DNA of 34,033 nt from an uncultured Clostridia bacterium (lineage in GTDB: Bacteria > Bacillota > Clostridia > Christensenellales > CAG-917), in NCBI GenBank assembly GCA_947628855.1, contig CANRBM010000011.1:1-34033 (forward strand), in the 5' to 3' direction. The notes below the pieces were generated by a model. That model saw only the letters and a program-made list of their open reading frames with translations, made no database searches and was not told the origin of the DNA. Positions 17,646 to 25,802 of this stretch are shown here, piece after piece. Within the stretch, counting starts at the first letter, position 1. Each line of letters opens with the position of its first letter. The position numbers and the translations under genes are program-made.

Positions 17646-17723
17646 ATATCCTCTTCCTTTTTGTTTACATATACGGGGCAAAAACAAGCCCGCTGTTCGC
17701 GCACGTCTGCCCGCCGCGGCATA

Positions 17724-20438
17724 TCATCTTTTGAAGAGATGATAGTCTCTTTTCAAAAACGAAAGTATGGTGTTGATATCGTCGTTCCAAGAAAACGCGT
17801 CCTCTTCATGCGTCTTGAACCACGACGTGTATTTGTAATACCAATTACTGCCTTCCTCAAAATGACATTCTCTCAGCATATTGCAATCGCTAAAAGCCGA
17901 ACCTCCGATTTCAGTCAGACTATCCGGGAAGTATATAGATTCTATGGACGAACAATTTTTGAAACAGCTTGCGCCGATATATGTAAGCTTCTGAGACAAG
18001 TTGACGCTCACAAGATTCAAACAATTTTCAAACGCGCTGTCGCCGAGTCTTTCGACCATATCCGGCAAACTTATTTCCGTGATCGAAATACAGCCTTTGA
18101 ACGCCCCCTTTCCGATGTCTGTCAGACTGCTTGACAATTTGACTGTCGCCAATTTGAAACACCCTTCAAACGCCCCCACTCTGATTTCGTAAATCGACTC
18201 GGGCAATTGTATATCCACAAGAGAAAGGCAATTTTTGAACATCTCTTCACCGACATATGTCATCTTGGTCGAAAACCGTACTGTCGCAAGAGAAGAACAG
18301 CCTTCAAAAATTTGTGCCTCAAACTCTCGCACGCTGTCGGTCATATAGACGTCCTCAAGCCCGACGCAATCCTTGAATGCTGCTTGCCCTAGTTTTTGCA
18401 CCCCTTCGTCAACAATAAGATGTTTCAATTTGTCGCCGCCACTCTTTATCGGAGCATTGAATACTGCCACCACTCTACCGTCGATCTCTCCCGGGATCTC
18501 CAGAGTCTCGCTGTCATAATCATGTACAAATACGGACAGCGTCCCATCGTCGAGGATGTCATAGTAGAATGCGTTGCTGTACCCGTCATTGAGATCGACT
18601 TGTGCTGTAAACAACCAACCGCCCAACAGACAGAATGCCGCCACGCTTGTCACCACGACCGCGATGCCGAAGTACGATTGGCTGTTGCCTCGCGCTAATA
18701 ATGCGTCATCAAGACAACCATATATGATGCCCCCTCCAATGACCGTGCCGATGGAGAAATACACCCATATCCAATCGTGCATATTGTTGGTGTACCATCC
18801 GACCAAAAAACAGATGAGCGCCCATACGCCTTCTATTCCCACGCTTATGCCTATCATGATAAGTCCGTCCACTCTGTGATTGGCGGCGCAATACGCAAAG
18901 TGGAGCAAAATTAGTCCCGCAAGAACTCCGCCCACTGCTACATATGCTGTGAATTCCGGAGAGGGATTGACGATGCGTATGGAGAATGGATAGGATATCA
19001 TAAACAGAAATGCCGCAAGTTCAAGCACGCCGAATGTGATGTGTATGCCCAATCTCACTGCCGTTTCGTCGTTGACGATCACGGAGCCTATCCCTCTGAA
19101 CGGTACAGCAAGCGCATGTCCGACCTTACTTGCGCCGTCGGCAATAGCGTATTTAATATCTCCGCTTTTCTTACGCAGAAGTGAAAATATCTTCCCTATC
19201 CCTATAAACGGCGCAACAATGATTTTTCCTATACTCTTCATCAGACTTGCCGTCTTCTTTTTGGCGGTTTCGCCACGACTTCTCGAGCGCTCGGCACGGG
19301 ATTCTTTGCGACGCTGTCTGTTTTCTTGTCTAAGCTGTTGTTCTTCTTGCCTTTGTTTCTTCTTATCTATCTTCTCCTTCTCCTTTTGCTGTTTCATGCG
19401 AAGACGCTCTGCCTCGTTTGCCGCCCTCTGCAGTTGTATTTCTTCGTTGAGTTGCTGCACTTTTTCCGTCTTTTGAACGATTTCCGCCTGCTTGGCCTTT
19501 TTTGCTTTGACTGCGTCGCTACAGCGCTTGACATGGTCAAGCACAAGCATCATGCCTTGACTGCCGGAGTAATCTATGCCTTCGACCTTGCCGTCATAAT
19601 GAGGCAGTCTGTCCATACACGCTCCCTTGTAGCATACGACAAGCGAATCCTTTGCCTTTTGCCCTCTCCGGATCATCTCCGAATAGCGCATATACTCGTT
19701 TTTCACCCACGGAGTCTCAAGGTAGCTCTCGTTGTAGCAGATGAGCACCATGCTTGTGCATACAGTGAGCGCATAGAGGATGTGCGCCTCATAATCGCTG
19801 CCTGTAAATTTGTACAGCTCGTTTTCGGAATAAAATGGTTTGAACCCTTTATCCTTGAGGACGCTATACAATTTGCTTGCGTCATGGCTTTCATCCGTAT
19901 ATGAGCCATCCGGTCTGCTTATCTTGGCGGATATAAACACGTCATAGTCCACGCCATTTTTTTGCAAATCATAAAACGTCTCTTGTATTTGGTCTATCTC
20001 TCTGCCGCGGGCGCGCAAGACGGCGCTCTGCTCGTCCCCCGCCAGCTTGACCGCCTGGAGATAATCCGCGTTTTCCGTGAACATCTCGCGCGATATGCGA
20101 TGGCATATGGGACGCATAACGGGCGGATCGTTTGCCTCGTCCTTGAGATATTGTATCTGCGCCCTGGCAAGCGCCTTGCCAAAATACGCGAGCGCGTTGC
20201 CGGAGTCTATCTCCGTCGCCTTTTTATACGCCTCGTACGCCCTGTCAAATTCACAATTGTCAAGCTCGTTGTCCGCAATACTCAGTTGTGCCAAAAGCTC
20301 CCTTGTGCAATCGCTGTCCGGCACGGGGATCTTCCGTCTGCAAGCGGGACATTGTATGACTCCGTTTTTTGCCGTTGTCAAGTCCAGCGGAGCCGCGCAA
20401 TTCTCGCACTCATACCCTTGCAAATATTTGTCTATCAT
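17724..20438 (-). CDS. Zinc ribbon-TIR-coiled coil-5TM-LRR protein (Toll-receptor-like parts in reverse order)
   Basis: The protein has 904 residues. In order: a zinc ribbon (CENC at 11-14, CPAC at 30-33); a short helical TPR-like part (about 50-95); a TIR domain (about 162-300) starting VDYDVFIS; a long Lys/Arg/Glu/Gln coiled coil (about 310-400); five hydrophobic helices (about 463-485, 496-518, 525-548, 556-576 and 590-612); and about eight BspA-type LRR_5 repeats (about 640-870, with AFKGC, AFENC and CFKNC variants). In the TIR domain WVKNE places Glu248 where NAD-cleaving TIRs such as SARM1 have their catalytic Glu (WVxxE). Five TM helices and the basic coil imply TIR inside and LRRs outside. 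AAGGAG sits seven bases before the ATG at 20438. A sensing or immune role is inference. Confidence 0.88.
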   Translation of the reverse strand: MIDKYLQGYECENCAAPLDLTTAKNGVIQCPACRRKIPVPDSDCTRELLAQLSIADNELDNCEFDRAYEAYKKATEIDSGNALAYFGKALARAQIQYLKDEANDPPVMRPICHRISREMFTENADYLQAVKLAGDEQSAVLRARGREIDQIQETFYDLQKNGVDYDVFISAKISRPDGSYTDESHDASKLYSVLKDKGFKPFYSENELYKFTGSDYEAHILYALTVCTSMVLICYNESYLETPWVKNEYMRYSEMIRRGQKAKDSLVVCYKGACMDRLPHYDGKVEGIDYSGSQGMMLVLDHVKRCSDAVKAKKAKQAEIVQKTEKVQQLNEEIQLQRAANEAERLRMKQQKEKEKIDKKKQRQEEQQLRQENRQRRKESRAERSRSRGETAKKKTASLMKSIGKIIVAPFIGIGKIFSLLRKKSGDIKYAIADGASKVGHALAVPFRGIGSVIVNDETAVRLGIHITFGVLELAAFLFMISYPFSIRIVNPSPEFTAYVAVGGVLAGLILLHFAYCAANHRVDGLIMIGISVGIEGVWALICFLVGWYTNNMHDWIWVYFSIGTVIGGGIIYGCLDDALLARGNSQSYFGIAVVVTSVAAFCLLGGWLFTAQVDLNDGYSNAFYYDILDDGTLSVFVHDYDSETLEIPGEIDGRVVAVFNAPIKSGGDKLKHLIVDEGVQKLGQAAFKDCVGLEDVYMTDSVREFEAQIFEGCSSLATVRFSTKMTYVGEEMFKNCLSLVDIQLPESIYEIRVGAFEGCFKLATVKLSSSLTDIGKGAFKGCISITEISLPDMVERLGDSAFENCLNLVSVNLSQKLTYIGASCFKNCSSIESIYFPDSLTEIGGSAFSDCNMLRECHFEEGSNWYYKYTSWFKTHEEDAFSWNDDINTILSFLKRDYHLFKR

Positions 20439-20473
20439 ATGTTTCTCCTTGAAACAACTCACTATATGCTTAA

Positions 20474-20503
20474 ATATTAGCTTTAGGCGGGTCTTATTGT
20501 CAA
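20474..20503 (-). promoter_or_regulatory. Promoter of the TIR-LRR gene
   Basis: On the minus strand a consensus TTGACA (20498-20503), 18-bp spacer and TAATAT (20474-20479) lie about 35 bases upstream of the start codon. Confidence 0.6.
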
Positions 20504-20664
20504 GTATTCGGCTTTTGTTTCATGCCATAAATATCGCCCTTGAGCTTAAGAAGTTGACATCTGAAATTATATGCGGCATATGTCGTTTTGCTTTCATTTG
20601 AATGATTGGGTGCACTCATATTATATCCGCCTCATACAAATTAAGTCAATCCTAAAATCCGCAC

Positions 20665-20693
20665 TTGAAATGTGCGCGCGGGCGGTATATAAT
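20665..20693 (+). promoter_or_regulatory. Sigma-A-type promoter of the metallophosphoesterase gene
   Basis: TTGAAA (20665-20670), 17-bp spacer, consensus TATAAT (20688-20693). It is divergent from the TIR-LRR promoter about 165 bases away. Confidence 0.75.
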
Positions 20694-20725
20694 GAATATA
20701 ATATAACTTCGTAAGGGGAATTATT

Positions 20726-22195
20726 ATGAGCGAAGAGATCAAAAACGAAGAGCTTGTCGAGCTCGACGATCAAGAAGTGTCCGACGCTCCCGAAGAGGGC
20801 GAAAAGGGCGGCAAAAAGAAGAAGAAAGAGCGCAAAAAACTCACTCCCGAGCAGAAAAAGAAACGCACTATAAAGGCGCTCATCATCACGGGCGCGATCG
20901 TGCTTGTGCTTGCGATATTCGTGTCGGGCGTAGCCATCGGCAACGTGGTGGGCGCAAAGGGACTCATCAAGCAGGCAAAGAGCGTGGAGCCTGTCAAATA
21001 CGATCACGAGCAGCTCAAACCTCAATTTGACGAGGAGTGGACGTATTTTGTGCTTCCCGACGACAGGACGGAGTTCAAGGTGCTTCAATTCACGGACGTA
21101 CACATCGGCGCAGGCAGTTTTTCACATCAACAAGACGCCTGGGCTATGAACGCCGTTGAGACTATGATACGCGCGGAGCAACCCGACCTTGTGGTCGTGA
21201 CGGGCGACATCGCCTACCCCGTGCCTTTCCAGGCGGGCACCTTCAACAACCTCAATGCGACGAAGATATTTGCTAACATGATGGAAAACCTCGGCGTGTA
21301 TTGGACGTTTGCATACGGCAACCACGACACCGAGGCGTACAGCATGTACTCCCGCAGGGAAATAAGCGAATATTACGAGAACAGCAATTTTAAATATTGC
21401 CTGTACGAGCGCGGGTTCGCTGACGAGGACGACGATTTCAACCATATCGACAGAGGATTTGGCAACCACATCATCAACGTCAAAAACAAGGATGGCAAAT
21501 ACATTCAATCCATCGTCATTCTCGACAGCCACTCCTACATCGACGGAGACTATTTCGGCCTCGTGTGGAAATACGACAACATCCATCAATCGCAGGTGGA
21601 TTGGTACACACAGGAGATGGATAAGCTCAAAGACGCAAACAAGAAAAACGGCTTTGGAGACGAATATGTCAAGAATATGGCGTTCTTCCACATCCCGCTC
21701 AGAGAATACAGGCGCGTATGGAAGGCATTCATCGACAATAACGGCGGCGATACAAAGCAAGAGCTGAAGCCCGAACTCCACGTCGTAAGCGTTGACGAAT
21801 ACACAGAGGAATACGACGACGGCGGCACATATACTGGCGAGAAGGCGGACGCCAAATACTATTACGGCGTCAGAGGCGAAAGCCAAAGCAACAAGAACGG
21901 CGTCGCCAACTACGGCGTGTTCTGCGGCTATCACGAGGACCGCTTCTTCGAGGAGGGTCTCACCCACGGACTGAAAGGCACCTTCTGCGGACACGACCAC
22001 TACAACAACTTCTCCATCGAATATAAGGGCATCCGCTTGACATACGGCATGAGTATAGACTATCTCGCCTACGTGAGCGTCAAGGACCATGCCCAGCGCG
22101 GCTGCACCGCCATCTTGATAGACAAAGACGGCAACTTTGACTGCGAGGCACGAAACTACTACAGCTACTACAAAGTCGCCCACGAGAAAGACTGA
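20726..22195 (+). CDS. Membrane-anchored calcineurin-like metallophosphoesterase
   Basis: The protein has 489 residues. The N-terminal 47 are acidic, then strongly basic (KKKKKERKK). One TM helix follows (about 51-73), then an extracytoplasmic phosphoesterase domain. All five metal motifs are present: DVH (Asp124, His126), GD (Asp161), GNHD (Asn199-Asp201), His in AFFHIPL, and GHDH (422-425). The family hydrolyses phosphomono- or diesters with a di-metal centre; the substrate cannot be told from sequence. AAGGGG lies seven bases before the ATG. It is monocistronic and ends in the structured module of tract E. Like the GDPD protein it is a single-pass, outward-facing phosphoesterase. Confidence 0.9.
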   Translation: MSEEIKNEELVELDDQEVSDAPEEGEKGGKKKKKERKKLTPEQKKKRTIKALIITGAIVLVLAIFVSGVAIGNVVGAKGLIKQAKSVEPVKYDHEQLKPQFDEEWTYFVLPDDRTEFKVLQFTDVHIGAGSFSHQQDAWAMNAVETMIRAEQPDLVVVTGDIAYPVPFQAGTFNNLNATKIFANMMENLGVYWTFAYGNHDTEAYSMYSRREISEYYENSNFKYCLYERGFADEDDDFNHIDRGFGNHIINVKNKDGKYIQSIVILDSHSYIDGDYFGLVWKYDNIHQSQVDWYTQEMDKLKDANKKNGFGDEYVKNMAFFHIPLREYRRVWKAFIDNNGGDTKQELKPELHVVSVDEYTEEYDDGGTYTGEKADAKYYYGVRGESQSNKNGVANYGVFCGYHEDRFFEEGLTHGLKGTFCGHDHYNNFSIEYKGIRLTYGMSIDYLAYVSVKDHAQRGCTAILIDKDGNFDCEARNYYSYYKVAHEKD

Positions 22196-22197
22196 GT

Positions 22198-22600
22198 ACT
22201 GCGTAGGACTGCGCGCCCAATGTGGGGCGCTGCCCCACGCCCCGGCAAGGGACTTCGTCCCCTGCACCCCAAGATAAAAACGCGAGCTAGGCAAATTCTT
22301 GCCGTCGCTCGCGTTTTTTGATTTGTATGCAAGCGCCAAACTCCTGCGTGAGCGCTTGATATTGACGGAAACATTGTCCTAGAGTTTGTATATTGTGCCC
22401 CCACCCGCGAAATTTTCGCGGGTGGGGGCACCTGCTTCGCACTAGGGGACTCCTCGTCTGCGCTTTGCTACGCTCGGAGTGACACCTAATATCCCTGTCA
22501 TTTCGAGCGAAGTCGAGAAATCCCCAAGTCCTCACCCCGCAAAATCACTACGTTATTTTGTGGGAACCACGTAATACTTTATCTAACGTTACGCTATATA
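22198..22600. repeat. Intergenic mosaic repeat tract E
   Basis: No gene. It starts with the structured 3' module (hairpin GTGGGGC-GCT-GCCCCAC near 22222; GCAAGGGA/TCCCCTGC hairpin near 22243-22265; terminator 22276-22318). The CAAGCGC...GCGCTTG hairpin (22330-22358) follows, then a near-perfect 37-base palindrome (22395-22431). GCTACGCTCGGAGTGACA and TGTCATTTCGAGCGAAGTCG palindromic units come next. A degraded GGGGT-type inverted repeat (about 22533-22570) ends it. Bases 22600-22693 show nothing recognisable. Confidence 0.85.
22276..22318 (+). terminator. Terminator-like hairpin downstream of the metallophosphoesterase
   Basis: AAAAACGCGAGC (22276-22287) pairs with GCTCGCGTTTTT (22307-22318), with inner stem GGCAA/TTGCC. 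It is nearly identical to the one after the GLUG lipoprotein. Confidence 0.8.
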
Positions 22601-22693
22601 ACAGTGACCCCCACAACCCGCCGTCCGCCTTGTCCGAGCGAATAAATGCAACCATCATGTCCGAGCGTTGTTTTTTAGTGGAGCATCTCTTTT

Positions 22694-22936
22694 TTATTTG
22701 GTTTTATCGGGGTCAAGAAACATCACGTTGCGGGTGTGGACGTCGGCGTAGGAAAAGGTTTTTTGCTCGCCCGTGTCCAGCGTGACGGAAAATACGGCGG
22801 GATAGATGGCGCCGACTTCGCCGCGGTGCAGCTCGCTCTTGCCCCTGCCCGAGCTTATCTTGATGAGCACGGGGACGCCGACGAGTCCCTTTACGCGTTG
22901 TTTGACCCAATCTATCGTTCGACCTATCTCTCTCAT
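22694..22936 (-). CDS. veg: Veg family protein
   Basis: The protein has 80 residues. Family traits are visible: a helical start (MREIGRTIDWVKQRVKGLVG), the basic GRGKSELHRGEV strand, YPAVFSVTLD, and KTFSYADVHTRNVMF, which matches the SYxDVLT signature of Veg. Veg of Bacillus subtilis influences biofilm gene expression and sits beside sporulation genes; its molecular role is unclear. The start at 22936 is chosen by family length; an in-frame ATG at 22957 is possible and neither has a strong ribosome site. It is transcribed divergently from the MFS transporter, with a palindromic region between them. Confidence 0.85.
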   Translation of the reverse strand: MREIGRTIDWVKQRVKGLVGVPVLIKISSGRGKSELHRGEVGAIYPAVFSVTLDTGEQKTFSYADVHTRNVMFLDPDKTK

Positions 22937-23022
22937 GCCCAAAATATTGCCAAACATAGTCGGTTTCAAACCGTAGGAGACAAAATATTGAGGTGTACGT
23001 CGACGAATTTCAAACCAAGGTC

Positions 23023-23078
23023 GGCAAAAATTTGCCAAACGTCGGCATTTTCAAACTGCAAATGTCAAAAATTTGCCA
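23023..23078. promoter_or_regulatory. Two operator-like palindromes between veg and the MFS gene
   Basis: GGCAAAAATTTGCC (23023-23036) is a perfect dyad (GGCAAA/TTTGCC). TGTCAAAAATTTGCCA (23063-23078) repeats most of it with the centres about 40 bases apart. They lie just upstream of the MFS promoter and upstream of veg. Confidence 0.4.
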
Positions 23079-23096
23079 TACGCGGGCGCAAATCCC

Positions 23097-23125
23097 TTGC
23101 CTTTAAACGCGCGCGACAATATAAT
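23097..23125 (+). promoter_or_regulatory. Sigma-A-type promoter of the MFS-MATE operon
   Basis: TTGCCT (23097-23102), 17-bp spacer, consensus TATAAT (23120-23125). The ATG at 23146 follows with GGAGGAG. Confidence 0.7.
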
Positions 23126-23145
23126 ATAGGCAGTTCGGAGGAGTT

Positions 23146-24414
23146 ATGGCGGGACTGCTTATTGCCGTTATATATCTTGCGTTTGTGAGCCTTGGCTTGC
23201 CCGATTCCCTACTTGGCGCGGCGTGGCCCGTCATGCACGTGGAAATGGGTGCGCCTGTCTCTTATATGGGCATAATATCCATGGTGATAGCGGGGTGCAC
23301 CATAATCTCGAGCCTGCTTTCCAACACGCTGATAAACAAGCTCGGCACAAGGTGGGTGACGGTGATAAGCGTATTCATGACCGCCGCCGCGCTGTTTGGA
23401 TTTTCCTTTGCGACAAAGCTTTGGATGCTGCTTATATTTTCCGTCCCCTACGGCCTCGGCGCGGGCGCGATAGACGCCGCCCTAAACAACTATGTCGCCC
23501 TGCACTTCAAGTCGCGGCAGATGGTTTGGCTGCACTGCTTTTGGGGCGTAGGCGCGATAGTAAGCCCGTTCGTGATGAGTTTCGCCCTCACGCACGCGGT
23601 CTGGAACGAGGGCTATCGCATAATAGGATATGTGCAACTTGCGATAGGCGTTATTCTGCTACTCACTCTGCCCTTGTGGAAAAAGGCGGGCGGATCCGCC
23701 GCCGAGGACAAGCCTAAAAAGCTTCTCCTCGTCGAGGTGTTCAAACTTAAAGGCGCGCCTCTCATAATGCTTGCGTTCTTCGCGTACTGCGCCGCCGAAG
23801 CGACGGCTATGTATTGGGCGAGCACGTATTTCGTGGAGGCGAAACATCTTGCGAGCGAGCTTGCCGCAAAATTTGCCTCGCTCTTCTACATAGGTATGAC
23901 CGCGGGCAGGTTTTTGAGCGGCTTAATATCGGACAAACTCGGCGACAAGCGCATGATACTCACGGGCACCGCGGTGCTGAGCGTAGGGTTGATATTGCTG
24001 TTTATCCCCTCAGGCAACTACGCCCTCGCGCTTGCGGGGTTCTTGATATTGGGGCTTGGCTGCGCGCCCATATATCCCTGCATAGTGCACTCCGCGCCCG
24101 TCAACTTCGGCACGGAAAACTCGGGCGCCGTCATAGGCGTACAGATGGCGTTTGCGTATGTCGGCAACACGTTTATGCCGCCGCTGTTCGGGCTTATCGC
24201 AAGCAGAGCGGGCTTTGAGATAATGCCACTGTATCTTGTCATATTCTTTGCCGCTATGCTTGTCCTCGTGCTGTTGTGCTTTAAGACGGCGGGCAAATAT
24301 CGCTGCTCCTTTGTGCCCGCACCCGAATATGTGCATGCGGCAAAAACTCACCACATATCAACATTTTCGGCGGAAAATATTGAAACTACTCCCGCCGAGC
24401 GAGGTGAAAAATGA
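23146..24414 (+). CDS. MFS transporter
   Basis: The protein has 422 residues with about 12 hydrophobic helices in two halves, joined by a basic loop near 180-195 (KKAGGSAAEDKPKK). The first helix carries GLPDSLLGAAWP and the third segment NKLGTRW, the loop-2/3 motif of the Major Facilitator Superfamily. SDKLGDKRMI is its counterpart in the second half. The general look is that of the FucP/sugar-type or drug-proton MFS branch; the substrate is unknown. The ribosome site GGAGGAG lies six bases before the ATG. It overlaps the MATE gene by four bases (ATGA), so the two exporters or importers are translated together. Confidence 0.88.
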   Translation: MAGLLIAVIYLAFVSLGLPDSLLGAAWPVMHVEMGAPVSYMGIISMVIAGCTIISSLLSNTLINKLGTRWVTVISVFMTAAALFGFSFATKLWMLLIFSVPYGLGAGAIDAALNNYVALHFKSRQMVWLHCFWGVGAIVSPFVMSFALTHAVWNEGYRIIGYVQLAIGVILLLTLPLWKKAGGSAAEDKPKKLLLVEVFKLKGAPLIMLAFFAYCAAEATAMYWASTYFVEAKHLASELAAKFASLFYIGMTAGRFLSGLISDKLGDKRMILTGTAVLSVGLILLFIPSGNYALALAGFLILGLGCAPIYPCIVHSAPVNFGTENSGAVIGVQMAFAYVGNTFMPPLFGLIASRAGFEIMPLYLVIFFAAMLVLVLLCFKTAGKYRCSFVPAPEYVHAAKTHHISTFSAENIETTPAERGEK

Positions 24415-25802
24415 CGCAGGAGACCGCATTGCAAAAGGAAAAAGCGGAATATGAGCGCATGACAAATTCGCCCGTTTTCTCTCTTGTCCTCCGCCTGTCC
24501 ATACCCACGACTTTTTCCATGCTCATCACATCGATATACAACATCGCGGACACCTTTTTCGTGTCCTCTCTCGGCAACGCGGCGACGAGCGCGGTGGGCG
24601 TAGTCTACTCCATACAGTCCATAATACAGGCGATGGGCTACGGTTTCGGCATGGGGACGCAGAGCCTAATCTCGCGAAAGCTCGGCGAACAGAAAAACGA
24701 CGAGGCAAACCTCATCGGCACATCGGGATTTGTGGCGTCATTCATTATGGGTTGCGTAATGCTGCTCGGACTCATAAACCTGCCCTCGCTCATGCGCATA
24801 TTCGGCTCTACGGAGACCGCCCTGCCCCACGCTTGCAGCTACGGTTTTTGGATACTCATCGGCGCGCCGCTCTTCTGCTCCTCATTTGTGCTGAACAACA
24901 TACTGCGCGCGGAGGGCAAAGCCATGTACTCAATGGTGGGGCTGTGCAGCGGTGGCGTCGTCAACATAGGGCTGGACGCACTGTTCATACTGGGTCTACA
25001 CATGGACGTGGAAGGCGCGGCTATCGCCACATTGATAAGTCAAGCGCTGTCTTTTTTGATATTGCTGTCCTTCTTTATCTTCAAACGCTCCATAGTGCGC
25101 ATAAACCCGCTCAAGACGAGCCGCAAGCCGAGCGACTATTTCCACATCTTTCTCGTAGGCTTGCCGACGGTGTTCCGCCAGAGTCTGGGAAGCGTCGCCA
25201 CCGCGTCGCTGAATATCGCCGTAAGGCCGTACGGGGACGCCGCGATGTCCGCAGTGAGCATAGCAAACAAAATATATATCCTTCTCCGCAGCATGCTCAT
25301 AGGCGTGGGACAGGGTTTTCAACCTGTAGCAGGTTACAATTACGGCGCAAAAAAGTACGGCCGCGTACGCGAGGCGTTCAACTGCGCCGTCGTCATAGGC
25401 ACGCTGTACGGAGTCGTCGCCGCCGCAACGCTGTATATGCTGTCGGGGCAGATAATGGGCATTTTCAGAGCGGGAGACGAGGAAGTCATCGCTATAGGCG
25501 GGCAGATGCTGCGATTTTTGAGCTTCGCACTGCCCGTGCTCGGCTACTCCACATTCGTAAATCAACTCTATCAATGCCTCGGCTTTGTCGCGCCCGCGAC
25601 TTTCCTCGCGTCATGCAGGCAGGGCATATTCTTTTTGCCGCTCATCGTCACGCTGCCCGCGTATTTGGGACTCGTCGGCATCGAGATGACGCAGATGATC
25701 GCGGACTTGCTCACCTTCGCGATATCCATCCCCTATCACGTCTTCATTTTCAAGTGGGAGCTGCCACTAATGCTTATTCCGAAAACCTCACGGCGTACTT
25801 AG
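24411..25802 (+). CDS. MATE family efflux transporter
   Basis: The protein has 463 residues with 12 predicted helices. The N-terminal MATE signature is clear: LSIPTTFSMLITSIYNIADT, then FFVSSLGNAATSAVGV. The second half opens with GLPTVFRQSLGS and contains GVGQGFQPVAGYNYGAKKYG, the family's highly conserved loop. MATE proteins export cationic drugs or metabolites with Na+ or H+; MepA/DinF-like members are the closest in feel. It is coupled to the MFS gene through the ATGA overlap. The last codons and TAG stop lie in sequence shared with the repeat block of tract D (9704-9723), so the repeat supplies the 3' end of the gene. Confidence 0.92.
   Translation: MTQETALQKEKAEYERMTNSPVFSLVLRLSIPTTFSMLITSIYNIADTFFVSSLGNAATSAVGVVYSIQSIIQAMGYGFGMGTQSLISRKLGEQKNDEANLIGTSGFVASFIMGCVMLLGLINLPSLMRIFGSTETALPHACSYGFWILIGAPLFCSSFVLNNILRAEGKAMYSMVGLCSGGVVNIGLDALFILGLHMDVEGAAIATLISQALSFLILLSFFIFKRSIVRINPLKTSRKPSDYFHIFLVGLPTVFRQSLGSVATASLNIAVRPYGDAAMSAVSIANKIYILLRSMLIGVGQGFQPVAGYNYGAKKYGRVREAFNCAVVIGTLYGVVAAATLYMLSGQIMGIFRAGDEEVIAIGGQMLRFLSFALPVLGYSTFVNQLYQCLGFVAPATFLASCRQGIFFLPLIVTLPAYLGLVGIEMTQMIADLLTFAISIPYHVFIFKWELPLMLIPKTSRRT

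Noticed and set aside
21122..22339. 405-codon frame antisense to the metallophosphoesterase
   Set aside because: The sense strand has all five catalytic motifs, a promoter and a ribosome site; the antisense frame is a Val/Ala-rich mirror of them.
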